Origin: Stramonita haemastoma
Lineage: Eukaryota > Mollusca > Gastropoda > Neogastropoda > Muricidae
DNA length: 42,500 nucleotides
Direction of reading: 5' to 3'
Assembly (NCBI GenBank): GCA_030674155.1
Contig: CM060320.1
Location: 35,434,285 to 35,476,784, forward strand
The notes under the pieces were generated by a model. That model was not told where the DNA came from. It saw nothing but the letters and a program-made list of their open reading frames with translations, and ran no database searches. Below, piece after piece: positions 39,250-42,500 of the stretch (position 1 is its first letter; each line of letters starts with the position of its first letter). The position numbers and the translations under genes were made by a program.

Positions 39250-39515
39250 AACACACTCTGTGACGAAAAGAGACTCTTTACTTACAAGCAAGAAAAAACT
39301 CTCAACAAACAGACACACACACACACACACACACACACTGTGATGAAAAGAGACTTTACTTACAAGCAAGAAAAAACTCTCACACACACACACACAACAC
39401 ACACACACTGTGACCAAAAGAGACTCTTTACTTACAAGCAAGAAAACTCCTCTCACACAAACACACACTGTGATAAAAAGAGACTTTTACTTACAAGCAA
39501 AAAAAACTGACTGGA
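39250..39515 (+). repeat. Minisatellite, four units with (AC)n spacers
   Basis: The core CTGTGA(T/C)(G/C/A)AAAAGAGACT then (C)TTTACTTACAAGCAAGAAA occurs at about 39257, 39338, 39408 and 39467. Cores are joined by AC-rich spacers of variable length. The array ends where LINE sequence begins. Confidence 0.8.
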
Positions 39516-40075
39516 ATAGGAAAGTGTAAAGATAACCTGAATGGAAAATCCAAAGAACTCTTTCAGCAGATCAGATTAATCAAATAAGATCAGTTTAAAG
39601 CCAAAATCCAATGTGTCTCAGGTGGAGCTGCCCTAACAGAGACAGAAGACATTCTGAAAACATGGCATGAATACAGCAGAACGTTCTTCAACGGCCAAGA
39701 AGAAAATATTGCTAACATTAATTTATAAAGAGTTAATTTCGATACAAACAGCACAGGGTCAAAGCCAGAACCCCTCATTAGTGAAGCTGAGAGCCATCAA
39801 AGAGCTTAAAGGCAGAAAGTCACCAGGCCTGGATAACATTCCAGGATAACTGCTGAAGCACTCAGAAGAAGGGGGCCGGCCCGAGAGTCATGTATTCCTT
39901 ATGCTGTAAATTCTGGAAGAGCGGTCAGTGGTGAGCAGCTTGGAAGTCACAAAAAATACTGTCATGCTCCACAAGAATGGACATGTGAAAGACTGCAGTA
40001 ACTACAGGACAAAATATAGCCCTTAGCTGTCCTGCAAGCATGCTCCTGCTAATCATAATCTTAAATAGGATGAAA

Positions 40076-40148
40076 CAAATCAAATCAAATCCTTCTATTT
40101 CAAGGATAGTGGATAAGCACCATGTGCATTTTTACATCCAGTCCCCCC
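40076..40148 (-). mobile_element. 5'-truncated SINE-A inserted in LINE reverse transcriptase
   Basis: A CAAATCAAATCAAATC tail precedes TTTCAAGGATAGTGGATAAG and CATCCAGTCCCC. The LINE frame stops at ...LNRMKQ and resumes at KVETELLDCQ at about 40149, so the insertion edges are sharp. Confidence 0.75.
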
Positions 40149-40387
40149 CAAAAGTAGAAACTGAATTATTAGACTGTCAGGGGGGCTATTAAACAAACAG
40201 AGGAACAAGAGACAATGTTATTCGTGTTCCAAAACATCATAGAAAAGGTGAAAAGTACAATGAAAATTTGATACTCTTTGTCTCCTTCATAGACCACAGC
40301 AAAGCCTTGACAGCTGATCCACCAGTATCTGTTTAACACAGTATATGAAGTGGGCTTTTCAAAAAATAGTATCTCCCTAAATCCCCC

Positions 40388-40692
40388 ACTTCATTAAGGT
40401 AAAAGGTAAAGGTGTCCAGTAACCTATGTGGTCATAGGGGAACGAGGCGTCAGAGACCTCAGCTTCTCTAGGGGCAGCATGTTGAGGGGCGCCGCCCACC
40501 TCTTCTCTCTCGTGCTTTACCTTCCCTGACCCTAAAGAGGGCAGGTACCGATTGACAGCTGGGTGAACTGGGGGACTGTACTGAACCATAGCGCGCAAAC
40601 GGTCACCCATCCAACTGGTAACCACGCTCGATGCTGCTTAACCTTGGCTGGGGGAAAGCGAGCGCTCTGACCACTGAGCTACCCCGTCCCCT
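40388..40692 (-). mobile_element. SINE-B, full length, inserted in LINE reverse transcriptase
   Basis: On the minus strand it starts GGGGACGGGGTAGCTCAGTG (tRNA-like A box) and continues AAGGTTAAGCAGCATCGAGC and TTGGATGGGTGACCG (40600-40614 on the + strand). It then has CAGTTCACCCAGCTG and CTCTTTAGGGTCAGGGAAGG, ending in ACCTTTACCTTTTACCTT. CTTCAT occurs on both sides (about 40386 and 40693), a possible short target duplication. It is the best copy for the 5S rRNA comparison. Confidence 0.85.
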
Positions 40693-40901
40693 TCATGTAG
40701 ACCAAAAGGAAACTATCAGATGGGGCGACTAAACTGTTGAATTTTTCAACATCTCAGAAAGGAGTAAGACAAGGATGCATCTTCTCACCTCACCTTTTCA
40801 AAATTAATTATATACATAGCGAGTCATGAAAGAGTCTGACATCAAAGACATTGGCCTCAAGATGGGTGGCAGAAACATAAATCTGCACAACGCTGATGAT
40901 A

Positions 40902-41236
40902 TTTTTTATTTATTTATTTCATCGATTTTTTTTATATCGAGGATAATAGAATAAGCACTCGTGTGCTTTTCTACATCCAGTCCCCGTGTGTGTGCAGTTT
41001 TTGTTAAATCTCGTCATCTGTTCCCACCGGCACACAATCGCCTACTCTTACGAAAAGCGGAACAAGATTTAACGTGAGCGCAAGATGTTCTGCGTGCGTT
41101 CACACGGGGCCTCGGTTTATAGTCTCATCCGAAGGACTTGTGGGGGGCGTGGAGTCAGGAATCAAACCGGGGTCATCAAATTGCCAAGGCAATGTTCTAA
41201 CTCTAGGCTATCCCGCCCCCCCTCCCCACCCCCCTC
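40902..41236 (-). mobile_element. SINE-A, full length, inserted just after the LINE RT catalytic motif
   Basis: The LINE reads ...NADD up to about 40901 and resumes with ALLADSITSMK at about 41237. Removing the insert gives GCTGATGATA joined to CAGCACTACTAGCC, restoring A-D-D-T-A-L-L. The insert has all SINE-A blocks on the minus strand and a (TTTA)n-like tail at its left edge. Confidence 0.8.
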
Positions 41237-41459
41237 AGCACTACTAGCCGACAGCATCACAAGCATGAAGAGAGTATTACACAAAGTAAATGTAACAGGA
41301 GGAACAGCAAGAGGTCTCAAGCTCAACGACAAAAGTGTTGCATGTCGCCAGATCAACTGAAAAACAGGCATAAAATACAGATTGACAAAACTCCTTTAGA
41401 AAATGTCAAAGACTTTTAATTAAATCAACTCGACTGAATCCTGTCCCTCAGGCACAAAA

Positions 41460-41695
41460 ACCCATGTGTGCAAGGTGTTCTGCTGGCTGGGGTCACACAC
41501 AGGATCTCAATTTACAGTACAGTCTCACCTGAAGGACTTTAGGGCTAGTGGTGTCTGCATCAATGTTAACAACTCCAGAGAGAACATTCCCCTGAAGAGC
41601 ATATTGGTGATGGCTGGAATCTGGGCTCCAACTCTGTCAGATCACTCGAGCATCAAGAGCAAAGCCCTAACCAAACAGGCTATCCTGCCCCCCCC
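41460..41695 (-). mobile_element. SINE-A copy
   Basis: The blocks GTGCAAGGTGTTCTGC, TCACCTGAAGGACTTTAG, AATGTTAACAACTCCAGAG and a head ending GGCTATCCTGCCCC are all SINE-A on the minus strand, adjacent to the end of the decayed LINE. Confidence 0.65.
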
Positions 41696-41699
41696 CCCT

Positions 41700-42300
41700 C
41701 CCACCCACCAATGTCCTTGCCCCAGGTTCAACTCACAAAATAGAACCTGTTCTATTTGGACGAACACAAATGGCCACACTGTATTGCTTTCCCCTGACAA
41801 ACAACTCTCTGTTTACTTGTGTGTGTAAGCCTGTGTGCCTTGTGAGTAGGATCATGCCTCAGTCCACTGGGTGACCTGTTTGCTTTGTGCATTTTTCAAA
41901 CGTGTGGGACGCAGTTTGTCCTTTTCACACCTTGCAGGTTGGAACAAACAGGTTTGAACAGTCCCTATCAGGTGCGAGGTGGAAGAGGACACACAACAGA
42001 CCTGTTCTGGCAGTGTCATTATCAATACAGAAGGGGGGTGGTTTGTTGATGGTACAGTCCCTAAACTGGATAGCTCCGCGGGGGACACTAATATCACCCT
42101 ACCAAAGTAAACAGTCTTAGTGGAACTAAACCTGCCAAAGGAAAGCACCCTTTTCCCACTGATAGTTGCAGAATTGGAAAGGACATGTTTACAGAATATT
42201 TTGTTAAAGCTGTACACAATTCTTATGAAATAAGATTGTTTTTTCATTAAAGTGAAATTAGATGAGAACAAACCACAACACATAGCTCACTTTTGGTGCA
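41700..42300 (+). other. No gene supported
   Basis: The minus strand is open for 143 codons (41852-42283), Ser- and Cys-rich, with no recognised motif or acceptor/donor logic. I treat it as chance or part of an unknown repeat. Confidence 0.4.
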
Positions 42301-42331
42301 TGCAGGAAGCATGTGCAGCCATGCCGGGCCT

Positions 42332-42411
<80 letters not shown>
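42332..42411 (+). repeat. (GT)n microsatellite
   Basis: About 80 bases of GT with a single GG interruption near 42364. Confidence 0.95.
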
Positions 42412-42415
<4 letters not shown>

Positions 42416-42500
42416 TCATACTGTTTAGTCTTTATTGGCTGTTGTTGCTTTTTCTTTTTACTTTCTTTGGTCTGTTGTTTTTGTTGTGTTCTGTTGTTTC

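Larger units (their letters stand above)
39520..41430 (+). mobile_element. Decayed RTE-like LINE, reverse transcriptase region, with three nested SINEs
   Basis: Segments across frameshifts: ETEDILKTWHEYSRTFFNGQ (39640-39699), LRAIKELKGRKSPGLDNIPG (39788-39847), a W-K/SNYRT region (39910-40010) and IILNRMK. Then come KVETELLDCQ, ETMLFVFQNIIEKVK, a broken F-I-D-x-x-K-A (40285-40310), LYVDQKATIR-like (40694-40725) and VRQGCILSPHLF (40765-40800). The end is DIKDIGLKMGGRNIN, N-A-D-D, ALLADSITSMKRVLHKVN and ARGLKLN. The order is that of a LINE reverse transcriptase finger-palm; the F/Y-x-D-D box is NADD here. Frameshifts and stops show it is dead. The RTE/BovB-like assignment rests on remembered motifs. 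Confidence 0.8.

Noticed and set aside
39238..39515. A CRISPR-like array (repeated core with spacers)
   Set aside because: Spacers are (AC)n tracts of variable length, the core is 45 bases with variants, and the DNA is clearly eukaryotic; it is a minisatellite.
41852..42283. 143-codon minus-strand frame
   Set aside because: No motif, no homologue recognised, no splice or promoter context; may be chance or an unknown repeat.

Overview
This is eukaryotic nuclear DNA, most likely from a marine mollusc and perhaps a gastropod. The signs are long introns with GT/AG borders, very dense dinucleotide microsatellites ((AC)n, (TC)n) and poly(G) tracts, and many tRNA-like SINEs and LINE 3' ends. There is no operon structure, and almost all long open frames are microsatellite translations. 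The taxon is an inference.

The one gene I can name is a two-domain rhodanese (thiosulfate / 3-mercaptopyruvate sulfurtransferase, TST/MPST family) on the + strand. Seven coding exons lie between 25932 and 34930, and a non-coding 5' exon and promoter are possible near 23220-23340. The exons total 886 nt (about 295 codons, the usual family length). They include both rhodanese halves and the active-site loop C-Q-R-G-M-T. The reading frame is broken by one base at five places, several of them in short C runs or at exon borders. The copy is therefore either a real gene in an unpolished assembly or a recently decaying locus.

1-9 kb: repeats, SINE copies, a LINE tail and a few splice-bounded open segments (4591-4662, 5308-5369, 6761-6850, 7633-7689, 7907-8009 plus 8396-8451) that may be exons of an unidentified + strand gene. 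9-17 kb: AT-rich, no convincing gene, with SINEs and LINE 3' ends. 17-21.4 kb: a degenerate tandem array in which (TC)n and (AC)n tracts recur at fixed places in a longer unit. 21.4-25.9 kb: intergenic DNA, a CpG-richer stretch and SINEs. 25.9-34.9 kb: the sulfurtransferase gene, its introns packed with SINEs, LINE ends, one MITE and two local duplications. 35-39.2 kb: no gene seen. 39.2-41.4 kb: a four-copy minisatellite, then a decayed RTE-like LINE reverse transcriptase interrupted by three SINE insertions, all in the opposite orientation. 41.4-42.5 kb: a SINE and microsatellites.

The most interesting non-genic signal is a SINE family (called SINE-B here, six copies or pieces). Its head looks like the 5' half of a tRNA, and it is followed by a stretch closely resembling the internal promoter half of 5S rRNA. 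A second family (SINE-A, tRNA-like head) has one shared middle and at least two alternative 3' modules. I saw no prokaryotic, viral or defence-type system.
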